Source: Actinomycetes bacterium
GTDB lineage: Bacteria; Actinomycetota; Actinomycetes; Propionibacteriales; Propionibacteriaceae
NCBI GenBank assembly: GCA_023419175.1
Contig: JAEZYG010000052.1
Span: 1-7,492, forward strand
DNA: 7,492 bases
Reading direction: 5' to 3'
Within the stretch, counting starts at the first letter, position 1. Each line of letters starts with the position of its first letter. Made by a program: the position numbers and the translations under genes. This document shows positions 1-6,202 of the stretch, piece by piece. The notes under the pieces are model-generated. The model was not told the origin of the DNA and did not search any database. It saw only the letters and a list, made by a program, of their open reading frames with translations.

Positions 1-108
1 GGCTAAAGCAGCGGCTCTGATGATGCGTTTGGTTACCAAACCGTCATGGATGAAAAGGTCATCTGCTAATCCAGGGACGGGGGAGGGATCATAAGAATAT
101 GCGCTCAT
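1..108 (-). CDS. cbiT: Precorrin-6B/cobalt-precorrin C15-methyltransferase (decarboxylating), CbiT/CobL-type, 5' end only
   Basis: A partial reading frame starts with ATG at 108..106 and stays open for 36 codons to the left edge. The first codons read MSAYSYDPSPVPG, then LADDLFIHDGLVTKRIIRAA. The block F-x-HDG-x-x-TK-x-x-x-R-A-x-x-L is the N-terminal signature of the CbiT/CobL-C SAM methyltransferase family, which methylates C15 (and decarboxylates the C12 acetate) of the corrin precursor. The glycine-rich SAM-binding motif would lie just beyond the window. Only about 17 residues precede the signature, so this looks like a stand-alone CbiT rather than the C-terminal half of a CbiE-CbiT (CobL) fusion. 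The start is supported by an ATGA overlap with the hemL stop and by GAGG five bases upstream (RC of 114-117). The family call rests on a short stretch seen by eye. Confidence 0.72.
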   Translation of the reverse strand, partial: MSAYSYDPSPVPGLADDLFIHDGLVTKRIIRAAALA

Positions 109-1403
109 AGAGACCTCACCGCTGTACAGATCGCCTGATCGATATGGGCGATAGCGGTCTCATCGTGAGAGGCGCTGACGAACCAGGCTTCAAAAGCTGA
201 AGGAGGGATCATCGCTCCAGCTTTCCTCATCGCATGGAAGAAACGACGGTGACAATCCACATCTTGCATGGTGGCATCTGTGAAATTCCTCACAGGGTTC
301 TCGGCAGGTCCTGAGCCGAAAAAGACTGAGAAAAGAGAACCGGCAGATTGAATCCTATGGGGGATACCGGCCGCATTGAGTTCAGTGGACAAGGTATTTT
401 GTATATGAGCAGAGGTTTCGTTGAGACGGCGTGTGACCTCTTGGTTGACTCTGGATAACGTGGCGATTCCAGCGGCGGTTGCCAAGGGGTTACCTGAAAG
501 GGTGCCGGCTTGATAGACCGGTCCTGTCGGGGCAAGCTGTTCCATGATCTGGCGTCTCGCAGCTAAAGCTGCCAATGGCATACCTCCGCCGATGACCTTG
601 CCGAAAGTGAAAATATCGGGAATCCATTCGTCAGGTTCTTGATCGATCGCCCAAAAACCAGCAGGTGAGCAGCGGAATCCCGTCAAGACTTCATCACAGA
701 TCATCAGAGCAGAATGCTGTGAGGTTAGATGGCGGATCGCGGCATTGAAACCGGGGTCGGGTGGAACAACTCCCATATTGCATGGAGCGGCTTCGGTAAT
801 CACCGCAGCGATTCGATCTGGATAGGTTGAAAAGACCTTTTCCAAAGCTTCGATATCGTTGTACTCGACCACGATCGTGGCCTGTGCTATTTGCTCGGGA
901 ACCCCGGCAGATGATGGACGTCCGCTGGTTGCCAATCCGGACCCGGCAGAGACCAGCAAGGAATCGGAATGTCCGTGATAGCATCCAGCGAATTTTACGA
1001 GAAGATCTCGATTGGTGACTGCTCGAGCGAGACGGATCGCTGTCATGGTCGCTTCAGTCCCTGTCGAGACGAAACGAACCTGTTCAATAGGTTCAATTTT
1101 TGACGAGATCAGTTCAGCTAATTCCACTTCGGCTCCGGTTGGAGCGCCAAAGCTCAATCCCCGTCCGGCGGCTTCTTGGACATCTCGTACCACATCGGGA
1201 TGAGCGTGTCCTAGGATCGCAGGTCCCCATGAACCGATCAGATCGGCATAGGTATGTCCGTCCACATCGCTTATCCAAGGGCCAGAGGCAGAGGCGATGA
1301 AGGCAGGAGTTCCTCCCACCGCATTCCACGCTCGCACCGGCGAGCTCACGCCTCCGGGAATGAGGTGACATGCCTTGTTAAAAAGATCTTCGCTGTGGGT
1401 CAT
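105..1403 (-). CDS. hemL: Glutamate-1-semialdehyde 2,1-aminomutase
   Basis: HemL is a cytosolic PLP enzyme that isomerises glutamate-1-semialdehyde to 5-aminolevulinate in the C5 pathway. The 432-residue product has the family's usual length and begins with the typical LFNKACHLIPGGVSSPVRAW stretch. Visible motifs are STGTEATMTAIRLAR (113-127), CYHGHSDSLL (141-150), ITEAAPCNMGVVPP (202-215), DEVLTGFR (237-244), FGKVIGGGMP with the PLP lysine K269, and GTLSGNPLA (300-308). The frame is open upstream to 1529, but that extension lies inside hemB and has no family similarity. The ATG at 1403 is preceded by AAAGGA five bases upstream (RC of 1409-1414) and starts where family members start. It lies 2 bases after the hemB stop and overlaps the downstream cbiT-like gene by 4 bases, so it is the fourth gene of the operon. 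Confidence 0.97.
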   Translation of the reverse strand: MTHSEDLFNKACHLIPGGVSSPVRAWNAVGGTPAFIASASGPWISDVDGHTYADLIGSWGPAILGHAHPDVVRDVQEAAGRGLSFGAPTGAEVELAELISSKIEPIEQVRFVSTGTEATMTAIRLARAVTNRDLLVKFAGCYHGHSDSLLVSAGSGLATSGRPSSAGVPEQIAQATIVVEYNDIEALEKVFSTYPDRIAAVITEAAPCNMGVVPPDPGFNAAIRHLTSQHSALMICDEVLTGFRCSPAGFWAIDQEPDEWIPDIFTFGKVIGGGMPLAALAARRQIMEQLAPTGPVYQAGTLSGNPLATAAGIATLSRVNQEVTRRLNETSAHIQNTLSTELNAAGIPHRIQSAGSLFSVFFGSGPAENPVRNFTDATMQDVDCHRRFFHAMRKAGAMIPPSAFEAWFVSASHDETAIAHIDQAICTAVRSL

Positions 1404-1405
1404 CT

Positions 1406-2383
1406 CTATCCTTTCTGCCCCTGAGTGCTTTCGGCGACTTCCAAGGCCCAATAGGTTAAGACCATATCCGCTCCTGCGCGGAAGATCGAGGTCAAAGATT
1501 CCATGATGATCCGTTCCCGATCGATCCATCCACGTTGCGCAGCGGCTTCGACCATCGCATATTCTCCTGACACCTGATAGGCAGCGAGGGGAATATCGAG
1601 ACGCTCTTTGATTCGTGAAAGGATATCGAGATAGTAGCTGGCAGGTTTGACCATGACGATATCGGCTCCTTCAGCCATATCCAGCTCGGCTTCTAAAAGC
1701 CCTTCTCTTTGGCGAGCTGGATCCATCTGATAGGTGCGTCTGTCGCCTGTAAGCTGACAGTCAACAGCCTCACGGAAAGGGCCGTAAAAAGCCGAAGCAT
1801 ATTTTGCTGAATAGGCCATGATCGCCACGTCGTCATAGCCTTCGCGGTCGAGAGCTTCGCGAATAACTTGTACTTGGTGGTCCATCATGCCCGATGGGGA
1901 AACCATATGGGCGCCAGAGGCAGCTTGGCTGATAGCCATCAAAGCATAGAGTTCGTTGGTGGCATCATTGATGACCCGTCCCTTATCGTCGAGAACTCCG
2001 CAGTGACCATGATCGGTAAATTCATCGAGACAGGTATCGGCGATCACCACGATTTCATCGCCGACCTCAGCTCGAACAGCCGCCAAGGCTCGGTTGAGAA
2101 TTCCCTTATCATCCCATGCTTGAGAGCCTTGGGCATCTCGAATGCGGGGGATCGCAAATAGGTCGATTCCTCCAAGACCAGCGTGAGCGGCATGGTGCGC
2201 GACAGCTTTCAAAGAATCCAGATCGTATTGATAGACCCCAGGCATCGAGGTGATCTCGCGTGGAGATTTCGCATCTTCTGCGACAAAGATAGGCAAGATC
2301 AGATTGCGCGGATTGACTGTGACATCGCTCACTAAGGCACGCATGGCTTTAGATGAGCGCAGACGGCGTGGACGGTAAATCAT
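1406..2383 (-). CDS. hemB: Delta-aminolevulinic acid dehydratase (porphobilinogen synthase)
   Basis: HemB condenses two 5-aminolevulinate molecules to porphobilinogen; family members are cytosolic and commonly octameric. The 325-residue product has normal length. It starts with the conserved RPRRLR-S block (4-10) and carries NLILPIFV (27-34) and MPGVYQYDLD (47-56). The two Schiff-base lysines are K194 in MAYSAKYASAFYGPFR and K246 in MVKPASYYLDI. QVSGEYAM (270-277) and the late MESLTSIFRAGAD block (294-306) are also present. The metal-site segment DTCLDEFTDHGHCG has C118, D120 and C128, so the middle of the three zinc cysteines found in E. coli or Bacillus HemB is Asp, a variant I recall from actinobacteria. 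The start ATG overlaps the hemD stop as ATGA and has a near-perfect ribosome binding site, AAGGAGG (RC of 2391-2397), seven bases upstream. Confidence 0.97.
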   Translation of the reverse strand: MIYRPRRLRSSKAMRALVSDVTVNPRNLILPIFVAEDAKSPREITSMPGVYQYDLDSLKAVAHHAAHAGLGGIDLFAIPRIRDAQGSQAWDDKGILNRALAAVRAEVGDEIVVIADTCLDEFTDHGHCGVLDDKGRVINDATNELYALMAISQAASGAHMVSPSGMMDHQVQVIREALDREGYDDVAIMAYSAKYASAFYGPFREAVDCQLTGDRRTYQMDPARQREGLLEAELDMAEGADIVMVKPASYYLDILSRIKERLDIPLAAYQVSGEYAMVEAAAQRGWIDRERIIMESLTSIFRAGADMVLTYWALEVAESTQGQKG

Positions 2384-3120
2384 GACAATGCCTCCTTGAC
2401 GGCTTCAACGATAGCTGCTGGAGTTGTCGCCTCCGCAACCACATGATCTGCCTCATAATCTTCGCTCAAAGTTTGAGAAGTGCGTTCACCGATAGCGACC
2501 AATCCAGGATGATCTGACAAAGTGACAATCGACGATAGAGCTTGGGCTGAGGAGGGGGAGGTGATGACGACAGCGTCAAAATCATCCCAGATCTCCTCCA
2601 GCTGGGCGAGCTGGTCGAGATCGTTATGAGTGGAGTAAATATCGAGACGGTTGACGGTATGTCCGCTTTGACGCAGTACTTCGGGGATACGGTTACCCGC
2701 TAGGGAAGAACCGACACAAAGGATATCTTCCGACTCATCGAGTTTAGCCAAGGAATGAAGCAAAGATTCCGCTCCAGCAGGTTGATCTGCCACCACTGAA
2801 ACCGGACAGCCGATCTTTTCGCAAGCAGACGCGGTGGACGGACCTGAAACATAGAAGTTGATCTCGTGGATCTTCTCGCCGAGATTTTCGATAAGAGGTT
2901 GAAGGAAATGTGCTGTTGTCATCGATGTGATGACGATTGAGATGGGACGTTTCCGTCTTTCTGACACATTCGTTGCAGCTTCGATCCACCGCTCGACAGC
3001 ATCGAGAGAACCGCGAATAGCTTCGTGGCGGATGACCCGATGCACCTCCACGCGATATCCCGCTTTACGTAAAGCGGAGGTGATCGCTCCTTCTCGTCCA
3101 GTGAAAAGAACAGATGCCAT
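2380..3120 (-). CDS. hemD: Uroporphyrinogen-III synthase
   Basis: HemD closes hydroxymethylbilane with inversion of ring D to give uroporphyrinogen III, the branch point of heme, siroheme and B12. The family is poorly conserved, so this call leans on position between hemC and hemB as well as on motifs: an N-terminal VLFTGREG (4-11), VVITSPSSAQALSSI in the second lobe, and the C-terminal LVAIGERTSQTL block followed by the A-x-x-x-TPAAIVEAV tail. The product is 246 residues, normal for a stand-alone HemD; there is no fused CobA methyltransferase domain, which many actinobacteria carry. The frame could begin at GTG 3123, but ATG 3120 is preferred. AAGGGAG lies five bases from the ATG and only two from the GTG. 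The ATG shares one base with the hemC stop (TGATG), which suggests translational coupling. Confidence 0.92.
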   Translation of the reverse strand: MASVLFTGREGAITSALRKAGYRVEVHRVIRHEAIRGSLDAVERWIEAATNVSERRKRPISIVITSMTTAHFLQPLIENLGEKIHEINFYVSGPSTASACEKIGCPVSVVADQPAGAESLLHSLAKLDESEDILCVGSSLAGNRIPEVLRQSGHTVNRLDIYSTHNDLDQLAQLEEIWDDFDAVVITSPSSAQALSSIVTLSDHPGLVAIGERTSQTLSEDYEADHVVAEATTPAAIVEAVKEALS

Positions 3121-4061
3121 CACAGCTCCCTTCTGATTATCGATGCGTGAAGATCACAGATCTTATCCACTCCTTGATCGATCAGTGACGAAGCGATCGT
3201 TCGGGCACACAGATATGGGTCGTCTTCCACCGAAGCGTTGGCAGTTATGGATTGGCGACCATCGAGAGAAAAGACCCATCCTGTCATCACATCATCTTCC
3301 CAGGTCACACCGACAGGTGCTGCGCAACCAGCATTGAGGCAGGCGAGCAGATGGCGTTCAGCGCAGACGCGCTGTGCCGTTAGCGGATCGTGAATGGAAT
3401 TCAACGCCTCATTTAAGATCGGATCGATTTTATCGGCAGTCTCGATCGCTAAAGCTCCTTGAGCAGGTGCCCATGCGAATGGAAGGATCTCGCTGATCGT
3501 CGATTCCAACCCAAGGCGTTCCAAACCGGAGACAGCTAAGACCACAGCATCGAGATCGGCTCTATCGCCTAAAACCCTTTCAAGACGGGTAGGAACATTG
3601 CCTCGAATATCTGCAATATGGAGATCGGGACGTAGTCGGAGTAGTTGAGCTGCTCGTCTAGGTGATCCCGTTCCCACCAAAGCTCCTGTAGGAAGAGTCT
3701 CTATGGTGAGCCCTCCACGGGTGATGAGGGCATCGTGCGGACGAGCTCGTGGAGGAATAGCTGCAATGCGAAGTCCTTCCACCTCAGCGGTTGGGAGATC
3801 TTTATAGGAGTGGACGGCGAAATCAACCTCACCTGCCAGGAGAGAATGGCGAAGGGTAGCGGCGAAAACACCTACCCCTCCTAGGGCACTCAACGGGGTG
3901 GAGCGATCTCGATCTCCTTGAGTTGTGATGGTAATCAAGTCGATATTGTAATGATCGCTGCGAAGCATAGTGGCGACCTGTAGGGATTGGGTTTTTGCCA
4001 AGTCGCTGCCGCGAGTGCCGAGCCGATAGCTTCTAGTTGAAACAGACACATAATCATTCAA
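3120..4061 (-). CDS. hemC: Hydroxymethylbilane synthase (porphobilinogen deaminase)
   Basis: HemC polymerises four porphobilinogens into hydroxymethylbilane on a covalently bound dipyrromethane primer. The 313-residue product, counted from TTG 4061, matches family length. Motifs in order: YRLGTRGSDLAKTQ (12-25), AVHSYKDLP with the catalytic aspartate D88 (82-90), the R-rich GTGSPRRAAQLLRLRPDL block (130-147), DIRGNVPTRL (151-160), and LNAGCAAPVG with the dipyrromethane cysteine C246. It is the first gene of the minus-strand operon. There is no ATG in frame near the start. TTG 4061 is favoured because GGAG (RC of 4068-4071) sits six bases upstream; GTG 4049 is an alternative but is 18 bases from that site. 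A three-codon ATG ORF overlaps the TTG start. The stop shares one base with the hemD start. Confidence 0.96.
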   Translation of the reverse strand: MNDYVSVSTRSYRLGTRGSDLAKTQSLQVATMLRSDHYNIDLITITTQGDRDRSTPLSALGGVGVFAATLRHSLLAGEVDFAVHSYKDLPTAEVEGLRIAAIPPRARPHDALITRGGLTIETLPTGALVGTGSPRRAAQLLRLRPDLHIADIRGNVPTRLERVLGDRADLDAVVLAVSGLERLGLESTISEILPFAWAPAQGALAIETADKIDPILNEALNSIHDPLTAQRVCAERHLLACLNAGCAAPVGVTWEDDVMTGWVFSLDGRQSITANASVEDDPYLCARTIASSLIDQGVDKICDLHASIIRREL

Positions 4062-4112
4062 CCATGACTCCGCTCATCTGGCGATTGAATATGAAAGCCT
4101 GCCGTAGCCTTC

Positions 4113-4118
4113 TATGAT
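4113..4118 (+). promoter_or_regulatory. Probable -10 element (TATGAT) of the cobC-cbiB operon
   Basis: TATGAT differs from the sigma-70/sigma-A consensus TATAAT at one position. It would place the transcription start near 4125, giving a leader of about 22 bases before ATG 4147. No good -35 is seen: TTGAAT at 4085-4090 is 22 bases upstream, which is too far for standard spacing. The hexamer overlaps the in-frame ATG at 4114, which makes that ATG an unlikely start for cobC. Confidence 0.5.
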
Positions 4119-4135
4119 GGTGAGAGCATATCCAG

Positions 4136-4141
4136 AAGGGG
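4136..4141 (+). promoter_or_regulatory. Ribosome binding site AAGGGG that fixes the cobC start at 4147
   Basis: AAGGGG lies five bases before ATG 4147. The earlier in-frame ATG at 4114 has only pyrimidine-rich sequence upstream. This site, with the -10 hexamer overlapping 4114, decides for the 4147 start. Confidence 0.65.
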
Positions 4142-4146
4142 CGAGG

Positions 4147-5184
4147 ATGAATCCGACATATCAAGGATGGGATCTTGACCATCATGGGGATCGAGATCTT
4201 GGAGATGGTCTGATAAATTTCGCCGTCAATATTCGACGCTCCACCCCGCCGGAATGGCTGAGCGAATTCATCATTTCTCGTATAGATCGTTGGGCGTCCT
4301 ATCCCGATCCCGCCTGCGCACGCCATGCCTTAGCGCAAAGACACGGTGTCGATGAGCAGATGATTTTGCCCACCAGTGGGGCAGCTGAAGCTTTCACATT
4401 GATCGCTTCGGCCATTGAGGCGCATCATGCAGCTATCGTCCATCCGCAATTCAGTGAACCAGAAGCAGCTATGCTCAGATGCGGACGTGAGATCGACCAC
4501 ATCATGAGCGAAGATTTCACCCTTCACAACCTCGACGTTGACGATGATATCGATCTTCTGTTCATCGGTAACCCCACCAATCCCACAGGCTATCTCCACA
4601 ATCCAGCAGATATTGAAGCGTTGAAAAGACCAGGACGCATCATAGTTATCGATGAGGCGTTTATGGATTTTTGTCCCGTGGAATATAGCCTCATCTCATC
4701 TGTCATGGATGGGGTGATCGTCATACGTTCGCTGACGAAGATCTTCTCCATTCCCGGTATCCGTGCTGGATATATCGTCGCCTCACCTGACCATATCTCT
4801 TCCCTAGCAGCTCACCAATCCCCGTGGAGTGTGTCATCGCCTGCTCTCGATGTCATGGTGGCAAGTGCTGAGGAACAGGCGCGTACCTATATCGATTCCG
4901 TATGCGATGAAGTAGACCGCGCTCGTTGCGATCTTGTTGAACGCCTGTTATCGATTGATGCGCCCCCTGTGGAATCGAAAGCACCATTTCTGTTGCTCAA
5001 TACCTCGTTTTACGACGAGAGTAAATCGATCAGAATCCGACTCGCTGATGAGGGGATAGCGGTAAGACGCAGTGAAACATTCCCTGGTCTAGGGCCACAG
5101 TGGATACGTCTGGCGGTCAAAACTCCCGACGAACATATCCGTCTTATCGAGGCGTTGAAGAAGGTGAAAGGTGTGAGCCGATGA
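4147..5184 (+). CDS. cobC: Cobalamin-biosynthesis PLP enzyme, CobC/CobD family (Rv2231c-like aminotransferase fold)
   Basis: This is a fold-type I PLP enzyme related to HisC. Visible motifs are HHGDRDLGDGLINFAVNIR (12-30), PTSGAAEAF (75-83), GNPTNPTG (141-148), VIDEAFMDF (167-175), RSLTKIFSIPGIRAGYI with the PLP lysine K198 and R206, and IRLAV with the carboxylate-binding arginine R321. The N-terminal H-G-D-R-D...FAVN-x-R-x-TPP block is what sets CobC/CobD-type and mycobacterial Rv2231c proteins apart from HisC. Salmonella CobD decarboxylates L-threonine O-3-phosphate to aminopropanol phosphate, the CbiB substrate, and the direct overlap with cbiB (ATGA at 5181-5184) supports a role there. 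The exact reaction in this branch is inferred from family and context. The 345-residue length from ATG 4147 is typical; an ATG at 4114 is rejected because it lies within the probable -10. Confidence 0.88.
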   Translation: MNPTYQGWDLDHHGDRDLGDGLINFAVNIRRSTPPEWLSEFIISRIDRWASYPDPACARHALAQRHGVDEQMILPTSGAAEAFTLIASAIEAHHAAIVHPQFSEPEAAMLRCGREIDHIMSEDFTLHNLDVDDDIDLLFIGNPTNPTGYLHNPADIEALKRPGRIIVIDEAFMDFCPVEYSLISSVMDGVIVIRSLTKIFSIPGIRAGYIVASPDHISSLAAHQSPWSVSSPALDVMVASAEEQARTYIDSVCDEVDRARCDLVERLLSIDAPPVESKAPFLLLNTSFYDESKSIRIRLADEGIAVRRSETFPGLGPQWIRLAVKTPDEHIRLIEALKKVKGVSR

Positions 5185-6143
5185 GGTCTCAATGGCTTGC
5201 TCGTGCTGCGGGAATCTGTGCGGGGATCGTAGCAGATCGTCTCATTCGAGATCCTCGCGATCATCATCCAGTCGCCTATTTTGGTCGCTATGCCTCCTGG
5301 GTGGAGAAATTTACCTATCGCGATACGAAACAGGCCGGTGTGCTCCATCTGAGTCTTTCCCTTGCACCCATTGTCGCCCTTGGGTATTTTGCTGAAAAAA
5401 ATAGCCGGCGTCCACTGATCTATGCTCTTATCACCGCTGCATCTGTATGGGCTTGTTGTGGGGCTAACAGTTTGGTGCGCGAAGGTGAGAAGATGGCTGA
5501 GCTATGTGAGGATGGAGATATCGATCAGGCTCGCGCCCATCTATCCTCGCTATGCGGGCGAGACCCCGATCATCTCGATGTTAAACAGTTATCGAGAGCA
5601 ACGATTGAATCCCTTGCAGAAAATACTGCTGATGCTGCTGTCGCCTCTCTGTTTTGGACAGCTATCGGCGGTATCCCTGCTCTGCTCATTCATCGCAGTG
5701 TCAATACTCTCGATGCGATGATCGGTCATCGCAATGCTCGCTACCGCCATTTTGGAAGCTGCGCAGCCGTATTCGACGATCTTTTAGATTGGATACCTGC
5801 CAGACTCACCGCTTTGTGCTTTATAGCCTTATCTGATGATGTGGGGTCGGATCCCAAGGACGTGGCCAGAATCGTCATTGAAGATCACGCTCATCACCCC
5901 AGCCCTAATGGAGGTTGGTGCGAATCGGCAATGGCTGGAGCTCTAGGTATTCGTCTTGGAGGACGCAATATTTACTACGGTGGACGAGTTGAAGATCGCG
6001 GAATTTTGGGCAATGGACCTTTGCCTGACCCTTCACATATCCACCCGGCAGCCACCCTTGTCAAAGGTGCGACATGGCTATCGGCTCTGGGCGTCTCATG
6101 CGGTTTGATAGCGATGGGGTTTTTGAAGCGGCAATCTTCCTAG
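5181..6143 (+). CDS. cbiB: Adenosylcobinamide-phosphate synthase (membrane protein CbiB / CobD of Pseudomonas nomenclature)
   Basis: CbiB is an inner-membrane enzyme that joins adenosylcobyric acid to aminopropanol (phosphate) late in B12 synthesis. The 320-residue product has the family's length and motifs: ADRLIRDPRDHHPVAYFG (18-35), GRDPDHLD (126-133), SRATIESLAENTADAAVASL (138-157), NTLDAMIGHRNARYRHFG (175-192), the DDLLDWIPARLTA block (199-211), and SPNGGWCESAMAGALGIRL (241-259). Hydrophobic stretches near residues 7-17, 54-70, 78-95, 155-170, 208-217 and 297-313 fit a multi-pass membrane protein. The family's usual APLFW after the ESLAEN motif reads ASLFW. The start at 5181 overlaps the cobC stop as ATGA, with AAAGG nine bases upstream; the longer in-frame ATG at 5100 lies inside cobC in another frame and is not supported. 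Confidence 0.95.
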   Translation: MRSQWLARAAGICAGIVADRLIRDPRDHHPVAYFGRYASWVEKFTYRDTKQAGVLHLSLSLAPIVALGYFAEKNSRRPLIYALITAASVWACCGANSLVREGEKMAELCEDGDIDQARAHLSSLCGRDPDHLDVKQLSRATIESLAENTADAAVASLFWTAIGGIPALLIHRSVNTLDAMIGHRNARYRHFGSCAAVFDDLLDWIPARLTALCFIALSDDVGSDPKDVARIVIEDHAHHPSPNGGWCESAMAGALGIRLGGRNIYYGGRVEDRGILGNGPLPDPSHIHPAATLVKGATWLSALGVSCGLIAMGFLKRQSS

Positions 6144-6150
6144 AACGTCT

Positions 6151-6178
6151 CATAAGGAGATGATCGGCATCGCTTATG
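6151..6178 (+). repeat. Small interrupted hairpin between cbiB and ilvE
   Basis: The arms CATAAG (6151-6156) and CTTATG (6173-6178) are perfect complements. An inner pair, GATG (6159-6162) and CATC (6168-6171), closes a five-base loop. The result is a ten-pair stem interrupted by a 2-by-1 internal loop, just after the cbiB stop and upstream of the ilvE promoter. No T-tract follows. It could be a weak terminator, an operator or nothing functional; the A/T-rich outer stem is not strong. Confidence 0.4.
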
Positions 6179-6190
6179 GAGGGAGATGAT
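6156..6190 (+). repeat. Direct repeat GGAGATGAT upstream of ilvE
   Basis: GGAGATGAT occurs at 6156-6164 and again at 6182-6190, 26 bases apart start to start, about two and a half helical turns. The second copy directly abuts the putative ilvE -10 hexamer. Either copy could be chance or a ribosome-binding-site-like purine run, but neither is followed by a usable start at the right distance. Possible half-sites for a regulator of ilvE. Confidence 0.35.
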
Positions 6191-6196
6191 TAAACT
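6191..6196 (+). promoter_or_regulatory. Putative -10 element (TAAACT) for a leaderless ilvE transcript
   Basis: TAAACT fits the TANNNT -10 pattern and ends six bases before ATG 6203, so transcription starting seven bases downstream would begin at the A of the ATG. This is the arrangement of leaderless mRNAs, which are common in actinobacteria. No clear -35 is seen. The same six-base spacing occurs before the gene at 7358. Confidence 0.5.
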
Positions 6197-6202
6197 AAGG
6201 AC

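Larger units (their letters stand above)
4062..4146. promoter_or_regulatory. Divergent intergenic region between hemC and cobC
   Basis: This 85-base stretch separates the start of the minus-strand hem operon from the start of the plus-strand cobC-cbiB operon and must hold both 5' ends unless promoters lie inside the coding regions. It is too short for a full cobalamin riboswitch and I see no B12-box-like structure. On the plus strand it carries a good -10 hexamer and a ribosome binding site, listed separately. On the minus strand the best -10-like word is CATATT (RC of 4089-4094), four of six matches to consensus, with no convincing -35. The region being shared implies that the two operons may be co-regulated. 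Confidence 0.6.

Noticed and set aside
1404..1529. A 42-codon N-terminal extension of HemL in the same frame
   Set aside because: It lies entirely within the end of hemB, has no similarity to the family's N-terminus, and ATG 1403 has a well-spaced ribosome binding site at the position where HemL proteins begin.
1868..2161. A 97-codon plus-strand frame inside hemB
   Set aside because: It is antisense to the metal- and substrate-binding core of HemB and has no ribosome binding site or family similarity.
4114..4146. An 11-codon longer start for cobC at ATG 4114
   Set aside because: There is no ribosome binding site upstream and the ATG lies inside the probable -10 hexamer TATGAT, whereas ATG 4147 has AAGGGG five bases before it.
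4062..4146. Cobalamin riboswitch upstream of cobC or hemC
   Set aside because: The space is far below the roughly 200 bases usually needed and I see no B12-box-like conserved core.
4054..4326. A 90-codon minus-strand frame overlapping the start of cobC and the divergent region
   Set aside because: Most of it is antisense to the conserved start of cobC, it has no recognisable domain, and its end overlaps the hemC start. Only its last codons (ATG-GTT-GAA-TGA) are of interest as a possible mini-ORF.
5010..5348. A 112-codon minus-strand frame across the cobC/cbiB junction
   Set aside because: It is antisense to two well-supported genes, and its translation shows no family motif.
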